From the NCBI GenBank assembly GCA_012934845.2, contig WNNJ02001795.1:1-64000 (forward strand): a stretch of DNA of 64,000 nt, written 5' to 3'. The first letter of the stretch is position 1. Each line of letters begins with the position of its first letter. Shown one piece after another: positions 44,745 to 55,657 of the stretch. The stretch comes from Pomphorhynchus laevis (taxonomy: Eukaryota > Acanthocephala > Palaeacanthocephala > Echinorhynchida > Pomphorhynchidae). The translations under genes and the position numbers were made by a program. The notes beneath the pieces were generated by a model. The model saw only the letters and a list, made by a program, of their open reading frames with translations. It had not been told where the DNA came from and made no database searches.

Positions 44745-47710
44745 TGATATAAACTAACTTATTTACTTTGTTATAGATTGCTCAATAAAACCTAAGTGGT
44801 ATTCGTATTATAACAGTATATTGAACAGTTGTTGGATGGACAATTTACTGACTCCACCTAAGCTCATTATTAAGCAAGACGATGTTAACGCAGAGAGAAT
44901 GGCTACATTGGAAAACGCGTTTCAAAACTCTCCTCAATGTGTATCCAGACGCGACAGACGCTCAAAAACTGAGCATCCTCGTCAACTTTATCTCATCGGA
45001 TCTCTATGTTTTGGTCAGGCCATGTGAGGGGTTCTCAGAGGCGATGTATACTTTGCAAAACACGTTCGTCAAGAAACTTAATTCAAGCTGCATAGCCTCA
45101 AGCAGAGCGATTCAGAAACAGTTGATCAGTATGATCAATACCCTGATCTACTTGCTGATAAATGCAACTTTCAAACTGACACAGCCCTACAAAACCGTAA
45201 TAATAAGACTTTATTAATAAAAATACATAAATGGAAGTGTCGTTTAACAAGAAGTCCGTTAAAAAATAAACAGTCAGTCAACAGAAGAAGAAAAAATTGG
45301 TCACAATTTCTTTGTCTTCATCTTCTTATTAAGGCCTCAAATCCATGGGGATATGAGGGGTCTTTCACCCCCCCCCGAAGAATCCAATCGGTGCGGACGA
45401 TGTTGGGTAAACGAGAGACGAGGAGCTTAAGAAACCTTAGCCTTTGCTCTGGGGGACGTCCTCTAGAAAAGAAGACTAATCCCAAGATAGCCCAGGTACT
45501 CCAAAGGTGCACCTGGGTTTTCCCTTTTAATGACATATGCTGAGCCGGTTTCAGGGCCCACCTAGCTTTCTTCAGGATACGTTTGAGTCTATCCAGGTCA
45601 GCTTTCGCTGGCCAGTTCACCGTAACGGTGAACCCCAGGTATTTTACTCGAATTGTAAAGGTGTGAAGTGGTTCAGAGGCAAATATGGAGGAGAGCGCAG
45701 AGAGTGCTAGTCTTTTAAGTTTTTTCTTCGTCGCAGGGGAGCCATGAAAAACTACCACCTGCGATTTTGCAGAGTTTAAAAGAAGATTGGATTAATGTGG
45801 CTGGTCTTTTAATCTTGAAAAGAAACGGCTGATGTCAGAGACTACGTCTTTACACCTGCGTCCAGTGAACAGGGCTGTGGTGTCATCAGCGTACACCACT
45901 AGACGTTGTTCGCGTTTAAATATTTTGAATAATTTAATAGAGGCAGCAAGATATAAGATAGGAGAAAGTGGAGAACCTTGAGACACACCCGTAATAGGGT
46001 AGAACTGACGCGCATCAGGGTCGTCTTCATAGTAAAAATGCTTGGTATACAGCAGGATCTCCACTCTGTTCACAATTCTCACAGACAACCCGAGGGACCT
46101 GAGAGAAGAGATCACAAAAGGAATAGAGATGCGGTCAAATGCAGCAGAAAAATCAAGGAAAACAGCCACAACTAGGCGAAGGCTATTCTCCCGACAAAAC
46201 TGCTCCACCTCACCAACTGCTGAATGGACCGAGCGACCTTTGACAAACCCATGAAAACCTAGAGGGATCAAATTACGCCTACTTAAATGGTTGCGGATTT
46301 TACGCGCAAGCGCTTTTTCGTAAATCGACATGAGGGCATTTTGAATCGAAATGGGTCGCAGATCATTAGAAACCGAAAACCTAGCGGCCGATTTGTTTTC
46401 AAGAACGAAGAGCACATTAGCATCGATAGTAGTAGCTACCCATCGCTCAAGGCTATACACGAAAGCTTATGTCACCCTGGAATCACAAGACTCTTGAATT
46501 ACGTTCGCAGTAACTATCTTCCTTTTAACAAAAACGATGTTGGGTCCGTAATCTATTCATGTAAGACATGTTCCTTATAGAAGTCGATATTCTTTAAGCC
46601 ATATTATCGTCTAATGATCAAGGCTACTCAAGTATTTGAGAGATTAAATATGAACTTCAAAGGACCCCTTCGGTTTAACAATCCGAATTGTTATTGGTTT
46701 TGTATAGTTGATGAATGTTCGCGATATCTTTTCGCTATACCATGATCATGTATATCTTCCAAAACTGTTATTCGGTGCCCTACACATATCTTTACGCTCT
46801 TCGGATTGCCTAGCTATTTGCATTCGGATCAAGCTTCGTGTTTTACATCCGACGAACTGCGGCTTTTTCTGTTAAGATCGATCAATAACTATGAGTATAT
46901 CTACCCCATATAACCTACGCGGGAATGGGCAAGCTGAAAGGTACGTAGGAGTAATTTGGAAGACAATCCAACTGGTTCTGGATAAAAGGAAACTCCCTTT
47001 AAGCCAATAGCAAGATGTTCTTTCACAAGTACTGTCGTCAATTAGACATTTACCCGGTACTTCAACGGGTAGCAGTCCACATTCAAGCGTATATACTTGT
47101 GAAAGACGATCATATATGAAACAATCAATTCCGAATTGACTATTGAACCAGGGCCTGTCTTATTAAAGAACGATGCCAACTTCAAGCATGAATTCATGCA
47201 GAAATTGCTTATTTAATACGCAGCAATGGGTACTATGCCCAAATAAAAAATTAGGATAACTGAGAACTCAACGTTTTGACAAGAAAGCTAGCACCGTATC
47301 AACGATCAACACTTGAGAGATCATCGGTCATTAGGTGATGCTTCAACACCAGCTTGTTCAACACACGAACTAATTGTTGAACATAATCGTCCTTCCGATA
47401 TACGCGATGAATACAGCTCGCTAAATAGAAGATCCACGATTTCGGATACGATAAACCAATCAAGTGTTAATGATATGGAAACTGTATTACCAACAAGGGC
47501 CAGTAATCGCTCTCGAAGGATGCCGGAATATCTAAAGGATTACATTAAACGATGATAAGATCAATCAGCAGAACGCGGAAAAGGATGCTATGATATAAAC
47601 TAACTTTGTTATATATTACTTTGTTATATTACTTTTATTTATAACTTTGTTATAAGCTTACTTTGTTATAGATTGTTCAATAAAACCTCCGTGGTATTTG
47701 TATTATAACA
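44745..47710 (+). mobile_element. Ty3/gypsy-type LTR retrotransposon, broken
   Basis: A fossil element. Short LTR-like direct repeats, both with the shared segment ending in tattataaca, lie at 44745-44815 and 47591-47710, beginning TG and ending CA. Between them are a gag-like piece (about 44860-45200), and an integrase region (about 46435-47560) with its zinc-binding end and part of the core. A family J LINE in reverse orientation interrupts the middle. The protease, reverse transcriptase and RNase H region is not seen. It is clearly broken, with many breaks, and looks old. The integrase resembles Ty3/gypsy elements of invertebrates. Confidence 0.72.
45240..46436 (-). mobile_element. LINE family J (Jockey/I/R1-like), copy J1 in the LTR element
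   Basis: Minus strand. Frame 45792-46460 carries the reverse transcriptase: LRPISIQNALMSIYEKALAR, VAVFLDFSAAFDRISIPFVI, GVSQGSPLSPILYLA and catalytic VVYADDTTALF (about 45890). Frame 45318-45758 is the C-terminal part (VKYLGFTVTVNWPAKADLDR, KARWALKPAQHMSLKGKTQV, LVFFSRGRPPEQRLRFLKL). One frame change separates them. The 5' part and endonuclease are missing, so it is 5'-truncated. It lies in reverse orientation between gag and integrase of the LTR fossil. The 3' boundary is approximate. The catalytic residues are intact. Confidence 0.83.
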
Positions 47711-48339
47711 ATAATTAAGTACAAATAATATTTTTTGTAGACTCGTATATAATAAATATATCAAATAAACTATATATATTAAACTTTAACCTTGTTTAAC
47801 TTTTTGTATTTTTGTATTATAAAAATACAAAAATATTGTAAAATACACAAATATTCGAAAATACTTTTTGTAATTTCGATAATAGGATCTATACATTTGT
47901 TTCAATAGTTGTTGAGTCCTTGGAAGTCTTGGGTAATGAAACGTCGTATTTTATCGAAGAGATCGGAAAATGATGTCCTGGACCACGGGTGAAATTCGAT
48001 CAACGGATTTCCTCATCAGTTCAGGAGGCAATGCCGCTTGTATACTCGAGTGCCTAAGCGATCAATCGGTTGCCGATTTTTTGGAAGATGAAAATGCCCC
48101 AGTGCTGAAGACTTCAATCCTGAAATATCTGCAGCAATTATTTATATTGCATGAGCATTCATGTATATTTTGCATGAGATTTAATGCTTAACATACAATA
48201 TAAAATATAATACATTTAATAATGAAATTTAAGAATTGCAACAATTTGTAACGATATTGGTTTCAAAATCATTTAAATAATTTAATAGATGCATATTTTA
48301 AACTAGGTTACTATAAAAATAACATCAAGCAGAAAATAG
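47711..48339. other. AT-rich region, nothing recognised
   Basis: Contains a 73-codon open frame (47970-48191) with no recognised motif and ordinary composition; I do not support it as a gene. Confidence 0.5.
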
Positions 48340-48785
48340 TAAAATATATAAATCAACATAATAATATTAAAAATAAATTTAAAATCATTAGCGGAAAATG
48401 TTTATTAAAAGATAGTAAAAATATAATTTGTATAAAAATAAGGTACTACTCCTATATAATCAAATTAAATCAGAGGAAATACGTCCGTAGCATGTATATG
48501 GCCCCGCTGCTATGTTGGGTAGAGGAGTTAGGGGCCGAAACCTGATAGCATAGCAGTTCCTCCTGATGACCTCTAATTCTTATTCTGATACAACGCCTGT
48601 TATTTATTAGTCAATTCATAAAAATGAATTCTATTTTTAATTTTAATTTTTTTTTGACTTTATATGAATTATAAAAAATCTTAAAACAATTTTTTATTTT
48701 ATTATTTAATTATTAAATTTTGGCTTTGCATTATTACGTTGTTTATTTTATAATTATATTAAATAAGTAGACTCAGTTAGCTGAT
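48340..48785. repeat. R4 repeat, copy 2
   Basis: Longer partner of 38812-39155, with an extra 5' part (48390-48530, including ggccccgctgctatgttggg). The module GAAACC ... CTGATGA is flanked by UUAGGGG and CCUCUAA, which pair over 7 positions (one G-U). Confidence 0.8.
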
Positions 48786-49194
48786 TTTATTTATTTAAAT
48801 CACTTTAACATGTTGAACAGTAACAACAAAGTTATTTATTTACACCAACTCAAAGCAGCCCAAGATTATTAAGAATCTAGCAATAATACACTAGGTAATA
48901 AATGAATTTAAACACTTCTCTTTTAATTCATTATAATGATTTCAGTGACGCCATGATTTCTTACGAGTCGTATTGTTAAATTTCTACATCGTAGCAGTAC
49001 GATTCGATATATTTTTACTTAAGTAAACATAATTGTAAAAATTGTTTCTGCTTCTTACTTCTTGCCTATTTTTTAGCGGCTAGATAAATACAAAAATAAA
49101 ATAATAATAAAGATTTTCTTAACAAAAATAATAAATAGGAAAAATAGAATTAAAACAATAATAGACAGAAAAGTCGTCAGAAATAATCGTCTAC
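48786..49194. other. AT-rich spacer
   Basis: Nothing recognised. Confidence 0.55.
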
Positions 49195-51345
49195 CGGAAA
49201 AACTTGCCCACTTCTTCCATAATCTTCATGGCCTCAGGTCCAGTGGGATCTGAGCCCTCCAACCAATCCAACACGCCGCCCTTCGACTGAACCATCCGGG
49301 TCTTTGAACCCCTAAGAGTTCAATCAAAACGGACTATGCTGGGAAAGCGAGAGATGAAGAGCTTAAGAAACCTTAGCCTTTGCTCGGGGGACGTCCTCTT
49401 GAGAAGAATACTAATCCCGAGATAGCCCAAGTGCCCCAGAGGCGCACCTGAGCTTTATCTTTCAATGACTGATGTTGGGCTCGTTTTAGAGCCCACCTAT
49501 CTCTATTCAGGATATGTTTAAGTCTATCCAGGTCGGATTTTGCCGACCAGTTTACCGTAACGGTGAACCCCAGGTATTTTACTCGACTCGTGATGACAAT
49601 ATGGGGTTGATAAGTCAAAATGGAAGAGAGAGCAGAGAGTGATAACCTCTTAAGTATTTGCTTTGTTGCAGGGGTGCCATGGAAGACAACCACCTGCGAT
49701 TTTGTAGAGTTTAATATAAGATTGGACTTGGGTAACTGGTCTCATAATCTTAAAAAGAATAGGCTGATGTCCGAGACTACGTTTTTGGACCTGTGTCCAG
49801 AGAACATGCCTGTGGTATCATCAGCGTAAACCACTAGACGTTGTTCGCGTTTAAATATTTAAAAAATCTCAATGGAATCAGCAAGATATAAGATTGGAGA
49901 AAGAGATGATCCTTGAGGCACACTCGTAATAGGGTCGAACTGACGCGCATTTGAGTCGTCTTCATAATAGAATCGCTTGGTGTACAGCAGTATCATCACC
50001 CTCTTAATATTTCTCGCAGGCAACCCAAGAGACCTGAGAGAAGAGATAACAAATGGAACGGATATGCGGTCAAATGCAGCAGAAAAGTCAAGGAAAACAG
50101 CCACAGCAACTTGATGAATATTCACCTGATAAAACTGTTGCACTTCACCTACAGCCAAATAGACCGAGCGATTTTTGACGAACCCATCGAAATTGGTGGG
50201 ATTAAGTTTTGCCTACTTAGATGATCACGGATTTTACGCAAAAGCGCTTTCTCGTAGATCGACACGAGGGAATTCTGGATCGAAATGGGCCGCAGGTCTT
50301 TAGGACAAAAGACCGGATTTTTCTTTGTAATAAAAACACGTCTACTAATGTTGATGAGGCCACATCGGAAGGGGTGGCTAAAAGCATTGTGACGGCCACT
50401 TCTCTTTTTTGTTCGGCTGTCAAAAGCTGACAGACACGAGAAGAGAGTGGAGCGACGGATTTGGAGATTCCTGGAAGTAGTCCCCAGGAGTTAAGAATAT
50501 CCTCTACTCCTGAAGTTACTCCAAGGTGGGATCTGTTGAGATGATTGAGTGGCTCCATAATTATGTAGGGATAGTGACTCTTCCAAAACCTTATCAAGAC
50601 TTATTTTTCCAATTCAGCTTAATGCTCTATCCTTCCAACATACAAACTTCTCTTTCTTGAATATGTTCCAAAAGGAAGACCTGTCTGGATTAAGGGAAGC
50701 AATGCTTACCCTATCCTTACTAAGTTGGAAACGATATATAGTGCTCCAATATTCTTTTGAGAGAACTAGTCTGGCAGAAGCAGATAGATTGGTAAGACGG
50801 TGCATATACGCGAAAGTTTTGAGTTTTGTCAGAGTGGGACTGTAAACACAACCTTTGTAGGTAGTCGAAAGCATCTCGGTAGCTTACGAAGAGAGGTAGG
50901 AATTAAATTCGGTAAAACTTTCATTACCAATTCGGGGGAAGCGTTGGATAGCTGCCTGAAAGAAATCCACTCTGATAGGACCAAAGTGGAATCTCCTTCG
51001 AAGCAGCGTATGCTCTTATATCCGCCAACGAATCAAGTCATGAGAGCTGGACAGATGTTGTTGCGACTGCTCCGTACAGTGAGGTTTTGAAAACCACCTC
51101 TCATGGAGCAGTAATAAGTCGAGGGGTGAATTTTTTCGATGTGCAATGAAAGGTGGGAACGGTGGTTTGTGAATAAGGTTACAATTCCTGGCTCTGAGCA
51201 GTGGTGCATTAATCCAGCCACAAGTTCTGTCGTTGAAGTCACCAAGTACCATGCCATAGCCGCTATCAATAATCCTATCCAGGAGGTCGTGATTCTTGCA
51301 AATATCCCCTGCACGGATGTAGACATTGACTAGACTGAGGCGTTT
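49195..51345 (-). mobile_element. LINE family J, copy J2 (endonuclease end to 3' end)
   Basis: Minus strand; begins within the APE-type endonuclease (MVLGDFNDRTCGWINAPLLR at 51252, DLLLLHERW further on). It runs through a linker (50614-50874) to the reverse transcriptase (LRPISIQNSLVSIYEKAL; AVAVFLDFSAAFDRISVPFV at about 50100) and the C-terminal region (49373-49693). It is broken into at least six frames. It extends farther 5' than copy J1 and shows that family J carries an endonuclease of the APE type, as Jockey, I and R1 groups do. Confidence 0.83.
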
Positions 51346-51365
51346 ACCGTTTTTACATAGTGAAA

Positions 51366-52140
51366 CTACTAAACAAGAAAGGGCTTGCCAAAAACCGGAG
51401 TTTGATTACATGCAGAGCAGACTTCTTTATCACTCCTAGGCGAGCTGATAATAGCCAGCACCACTTATCAGTAGGTTGAACTACCATCAGTCGTTTCGGC
51501 TGCCTTGTGATATATTAAAAAGGCATCTCCGAGAATTTGCTAACGTGGTAGTATGGGCCTAGCCTCATTAAACTAACCATGTGCTTTCCGGATTATTCTA
51601 ATTTTATTCGGCAGGAATTTTACTTGCTGTCGTTGCTTGCTTTCTCATAGGATCCTTTGAGGATACATCATTATAATTTTATAACAGATAGTGTTAAACT
51701 GTGCTCCGAGAGCTAATATGCTTCACTTTCATAATTGTAAATGAAGCCAAAAACCGGAGTTCGATTACATGCAGAGCAGACTTCCTTATACTACTAGACG
51801 AGCTGATGGTAGCCGATAGCACACATCAGTAGGGTGAACTACAATCAGTCGTTTCGGCTGCTTTGTGTTGCGCCGCCCATATGTTATAAAATTATAATAA
51901 TGTATCATTTAAAGAATCCTGTGAGAAAGCAAGCAACGACAGCAAGTAAAATTTCTGCCGAATAAAATTAGGATGATCCGGAAAGCACATGGTTAGTTTA
52001 AAGAGGCAAGACCTATGCTACCACGTTAGCAAATTCTCGGAGATGCCTTTTTAATATATCATAAGGCAGCTGAAACAACTTATGGTAGTTCACCTTACTG
52101 ATGAGTGCCGCCGGCTACAATGGTGTACTCGTAAATAAAT
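51366..52140. repeat. R2 palindromic SINE-like repeat
   Basis: Inverted arms of roughly 300 bp with a further partial unit in the middle (51745-51870). Each unit has, on one strand, GGCAGCC-GAAAC and CTGATGA-GTGCTGCC-type segments, then a tRNA-like part. In the unit at 51754-51804 (minus) the A box is like GCTCGTCTAGTAGTATAAGG and the B box like TAATCGAACTCCGG. It is a relative of R1 with the same order of parts. No coding sequence. It directly follows LINE J2. Confidence 0.75.
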
Positions 52141-52696
52141 CACTATGTTTTCCTCATGAAGAGGCATAAATACCAGGCAGCATTATATATAATATGTGGG
52201 GAATTGCTGGTGTCTTGATAGTTATCACAAAAACAGTCAAAACGTACCCTAACCACCTCATCCGACTGACGATGACTGCTGGGTGGTTAGGAACGTCTCG
52301 GAGTGATACATTAGACTGATGGAGCTGATGATCGAAGTCCAGTTATTTAGCAGCAAATATGGATTAAAAATCAATCGTAGCCAGCTTTGGCTCCTGAACC
52401 ACAGTTTCAAGCGATTTTTCGCAATAACAATATACATAATGTTTATTTGAATATACGATTGTAGCCGACAACATTGTAGATGATATAAAAAGGAAAAAAT
52501 GACAATGAGAATTTGTGGAGAAATAGCGAGTGATTCACCATACTGTCTAAATGAAGATCATGTTTATATTTGGAGAGACATAACCTAGACTTTTGATTTT
52601 TTGCTTACCTTTGTAATTGTTCTCTTATTTTTGGATTGAAAAAGCCTTCGGGCGAAACGTCATTATTATCTTTTGCTTACCAGTATCCCATTATAT
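52141..52696. other. Repeat debris with a degenerate PLE 3' end
   Basis: 52120-52190 matches the arms of palindrome P8 (tggtgtactcgtaaataaat). At 52640-52680 gcc-ttcg-ggc is followed by GAAACGTC, the usual end of a PLE hammerhead, but the CUGAUGA box has decayed. No gene. Confidence 0.55.
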
Positions 52697-52780
52697 ATAT
52701 TGGTAATAATCGTTAAACCGGCTGTTGACGGGAGCGTCCATTATGAGATCCTTTTTGTATATTTTGTTATTGAGTAAAAC
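52697..52780 (-). mobile_element. 5' stub of a tandem Penelope-like element copy
   Basis: Direct repeat of 55568-55650. On the minus strand it follows immediately after the 3' end of PLE1a, so a second copy started head-to-tail and is cut off after about 80 bp. This is the pLTR-like arrangement known for PLEs. Confidence 0.75.
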
Positions 52781-52815
52781 CGCCAAAAAAGACAAAAATA
52801 AATAAGAGCACTTGA

Positions 52816-52870
52816 TGTGTTGTTTATAAACGCGTTTCGCTTTAACAATAAAGCTTCGTCAGTAATCACA
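52816..52870 (-). ncRNA. Hammerhead ribozyme-like motif H5 in PLE1a 3' end
   Basis: CUGACGA, one A, helix II GCUUUA/UAAAGC (6 bp, loop UUGU), GAAA, palindromic helix III ACGCGU, position 17 U. Helix I has 2 bp next to the core (UA/UA), an internal loop, then CACA (52816-52819) with UGUG (52867-52870), the internal-loop form usual in natural type I hammerheads. Confidence 0.65.
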
Positions 52871-53009
52871 GTTTTTTTGATTGGAACAGTCATATATATA
52901 TACAATACAATGTAACGTCATATTTCAGGAAGAATTCTCAGATAAACGTCTTATATTATTTTTATTTCTGAGTTTGTATAATTTCATAAATAGAGCATAT
53001 ATTACGATT

Positions 53010-53516
53010 TCAGGGCAGATGGTATATATGTTCTGTGTTAAGCTGCTTGTCTGTCATCAACTGCCCGATCCAGTATAGCTCGTTCGATTTTCTTTTCGTT
53101 TCGTCCGGTAGATCTGCATTTATGATAATTGTATCCATGATGTGATCAGGATTTTCGACGCAATGTCTCACTGCCCCATCGTTTTTCTCACGTTTATGTA
53201 AAATGTCCGATCTTCGTGTAAGCGCCCGAATATGCATTTCACAACTGGTTTGGCCGATGGATGTTATAGGGCATTTTGTGCACCTACAGCAATATACCAC
53301 ATTTTTAATTTTGCAATTGACATTGCCCCTGACATTGTATGATCGATTCGTTATCGTACTCTTGAAAGATTCCGCTAACGTCATTTCGTTGCAACATTTA
53401 CATTGTGGTTTTCCACATGGGCCACTTATTCCTCTTTCATTCCCGTATTTCGGAAATTGCAATATATTTCCTATAGTGCCGCTACTACGAAATGCAATAT
53501 GAGGTTGCCTTGTCAT
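53010..53516 (-). CDS. PLE1a GIY-YIG endonuclease part
   Basis: 168 codons, the C-terminal end of the PLE protein. A cysteine-rich linker (CGKPQCKCCNEM) precedes the nuclease: NVVYCCRCTKCP stands for the GIY box, and the YIG box reads TSIGQTS, so the tyrosine is replaced by serine, whereas the twin copy PLE1b has TYIGQTS. Then come IRALTRRSDI and a terminal ELYWIGQLM with the acidic residue. The nuclease nicks target DNA to prime reverse transcription in this family. The loss of tyrosine suggests the enzyme of this copy is weakened. It belongs with the frame at 53555-55063, from which it is separated by one frame change. Confidence 0.85.
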   Translation of the reverse strand: MTRQPHIAFRSSGTIGNILQFPKYGNERGISGPCGKPQCKCCNEMTLAESFKSTITNRSYNVRGNVNCKIKNVVYCCRCTKCPITSIGQTSCEMHIRALTRRSDILHKREKNDGAVRHCVENPDHIMDTIIINADLPDETKRKSNELYWIGQLMTDKQLNTEHIYHLP

Positions 53517-53554
53517 GCTCTTAATGGTGGGGTCTAGTGATCGAATGGCTAAGT

Positions 53555-55063
53555 TTATGTCTTTTTGTAGATTTCGAAAGGATGGTTAAACGTGAAGGGT
53601 GTGTATAATTTTTTATTATTGTCGTCTTCCATTTTGTTTGGTCGCTTGTCTAACAATTTAGACCTCTCGATCTGATCTACTTCTCGGATCTGTCTTATCA
53701 TCTTGTCTCTATATCCTCTATGGTGTAACTCATCATGTAGTATTTCTCTTTGAATTTTGTATTCGTCGTCATCCTCACATATCTTCTTTATTCGTAATAG
53801 CTCATTACGCACTACCAACCGTTTGATTCTGGTGGGTACGCAGCTATTTGCGTGCAAGATGGTTCTGTATCCGGCGAATTTTCTGTGTACCGTTGTCCGC
53901 CATATCCCACTATCATCCCTGTATATTTTGGTGTCAAGGAAACTCACGGTGGATGCTGAGTCGGAAAACAGTACTTGTTTCTCATTAGTGCGTGTAAACT
54001 TGAGTTCACTTTCTTTGTTCAATTTATCTATGAATTCATCTAATTTTATTTCTCCGTGTTCCCAAATTAGGAGAATATCATCTATGTATGTTACCCATAA
54101 CAATGGCCTATAATCGGAATTTTCGATATGCCGTTCTTCGATCTCGGCCACATACAGGCCAGCAAAAACTGGAGCGACGGTACTTCCCATTGCAGTACCG
54201 ACTGTTTGGAGATATAGCTGACCTTCGAAATCAAACGTGTTGGATTTTAAAAATGTGTCCAATAGTTCTATCATGCGATCGATATCTTCGGAGTTCCACG
54301 ATTCTCTTATCAGCCATCGTTTGATTGTTTCTAATCCACTATCTATATTTATTGATGTGTACAGAGATTCAATATCTAATGTTGCTAAAATAGCATTTTC
54401 TGGTATTTTATCACGAACATCTGCAAATCTTCTTAGGAATTCATCCGTGCTATTTAGGTATGCTGGACGTTTTGTTAATATAGGATGAAGGATTTTGTGT
54501 ATGTTTTTTGCCAACTTTTCTGCGGCTGTCCCTTTATTATTGACAATTGGTCTGCCTGGGCATGGCGTTTTTTGCTTATGTATTTTAGGCAGCAGGTACA
54601 TATGCCCTGGGTTTGGCTTGTCAACTAGGATTCTTCGACGTTCTTCCTTTTTGAAATGCTTCGAAATCATGTTTGTAACATTTTTGATAATGTTCACATT
54701 TTCTTTCACTGTTATCTTTTTGTAGGAGTCGGTTTCTACTTGTCGAATACCTTCGGAAATGTACATTTTACGGTCCCAGATTACAACTTTACCTTCTTTA
54801 TCCGCAGGCCTTATTACAACATCTCTATTCTTAGCTAGCTCTTCAACTGCCTTCTTTGATTCAAACGAGATGTTGCATTTCGTGTGTGTGTTTGGAAGCA
54901 TGTCGACATATTTTTGGATCAAATTGTTCTTTAGAAGCATCTTACGACCAACATTTCTAAGTGATTCATCTTCTAATGTTGCAAATATACCACGTGTCAT
55001 CGATCGTAGGTTATTTAGTAATTGCATGCGATTAAATTCCGTAGGAGTTGGGGTGAATTTCAA
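53555..55063 (-). CDS. PLE1a reverse transcriptase
   Basis: 502 codons. It opens with the PLE-typical upstream block (FTPTPTEFNRMQLLNNLRSM), then VVIRPADKEGKVVIWDRKMY and LLPKIHKQKTPCPGRPIVN, a signature of Penelope reverse transcriptases related to telomerase. Catalytic boxes: ATLDIESLYTSI (motif A), GTAMGSTVAPVFAGLYVAEI (motif B) and YIDDILLIW (motif C, YIDD). A thumb region follows (RRLVVRNELLRIKK-like, EILHDELHHRGYRDKM). The real start lies upstream: the N-terminal frame at 55235-55657 (MDDPVISRFNDYYQY) belongs to the same protein but is separated by a stop. Use in the cell: reverse transcription of PLE RNA. Confidence 0.88.
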   Translation of the reverse strand: MKFTPTPTEFNRMQLLNNLRSMTRGIFATLEDESLRNVGRKMLLKNNLIQKYVDMLPNTHTKCNISFESKKAVEELAKNRDVVIRPADKEGKVVIWDRKMYISEGIRQVETDSYKKITVKENVNIIKNVTNMISKHFKKEERRRILVDKPNPGHMYLLPKIHKQKTPCPGRPIVNNKGTAAEKLAKNIHKILHPILTKRPAYLNSTDEFLRRFADVRDKIPENAILATLDIESLYTSINIDSGLETIKRWLIRESWNSEDIDRMIELLDTFLKSNTFDFEGQLYLQTVGTAMGSTVAPVFAGLYVAEIEERHIENSDYRPLLWVTYIDDILLIWEHGEIKLDEFIDKLNKESELKFTRTNEKQVLFSDSASTVSFLDTKIYRDDSGIWRTTVHRKFAGYRTILHANSCVPTRIKRLVVRNELLRIKKICEDDDEYKIQREILHDELHHRGYRDKMIRQIREVDQIERSKLLDKRPNKMEDDNNKKLYTPFTFNHPFEIYKKT

Positions 55064-55234
55064 ACCAAGTGAGAGAACTTTACGTTGTGCGTCAGTGACT
55101 TGAAGTTCTGATAGATTAACTACACTATTATCCGTAATCTCATTCTTGGGCTGAAATCTTATGTGATTGAACCGTCGGTGTTTAATGATTGCTTGTCTCT
55201 TAAATTTGTCACTCGTAACATTTGTCCCGAGCCA

Positions 55235-55657
55235 CTAAGAAAGTTTTTTGCATTTATTTTTCACTAGAGTATTGTAGTATTTCTCATTGATGGGGCCTCT
55301 GACATTATTCACGATTTGGCCGTAAAACATTTTAAGTAGTTTTATACATTCGACCTCGGCTATGTTTAATATGGCTTGCCATTTTCGTTTGAATGTTTTC
55401 AAATAACGTTCATCTACTAGCGTACTGTTGATTTCCGCGTGTTTAGTTATTTGTAGCCCCTTCGGTGTAATGTTCCGTTTTAAACAATATTGTAAGAATT
55501 GCTTGCGAACAAGTGATGAAGTTCTTGTCTGACTTGCCGGGATCCTCCTTGTCGAGATACTTTCTGTATATTGGTAATAATCGTTAAACCGGCTGATGAC
55601 GGGATCGTCCATTATAAGATCCTTTTTGTATATTTTGTTATTGAGTAAAATCAACAC
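55235..55657 (-). CDS. PLE1a N-terminal domain
   Basis: 140 codons ending in a stop at 55235. Met 16 (MDDPVISRFND) is a likelier start than the first Met, which falls at the terminal boundary. Basic and helical, no recognised enzymatic motif; the position fits the variable N-terminal region before PLE reverse transcriptases. The same start is repeated in the stub at 52697-52780. Confidence 0.65.
   Translation of the reverse strand: MLILLNNKIYKKDLIMDDPVISRFNDYYQYTESISTRRIPASQTRTSSLVRKQFLQYCLKRNITPKGLQITKHAEINSTLVDERYLKTFKRKWQAILNIAEVECIKLLKMFYGQIVNNVRGPINEKYYNTLVKNKCKKLS

Larger units (their letters stand above)
52781..55650 (-). mobile_element. Penelope-like element 1, near-full-length copy PLE1a
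   Basis: 2.9 kb with the complete PLE order: an N-terminal domain (55235-55657 frame), a reverse transcriptase (55063 down to 53555), a GIY-YIG endonuclease (53516 down to 53010) and a 3' UTR with a hammerhead-like motif (52816-52870). The coding region is interrupted by one stop near 55235 and one frame change near 53540. It is joined head-to-head at about 55650 to a truncated inverse copy of itself. Confidence 0.9.

Noticed and set aside
47970-48191. 73-codon open frame as a small gene
   Set aside because: No recognisable domain, ordinary composition and only 73 codons; not enough evidence.
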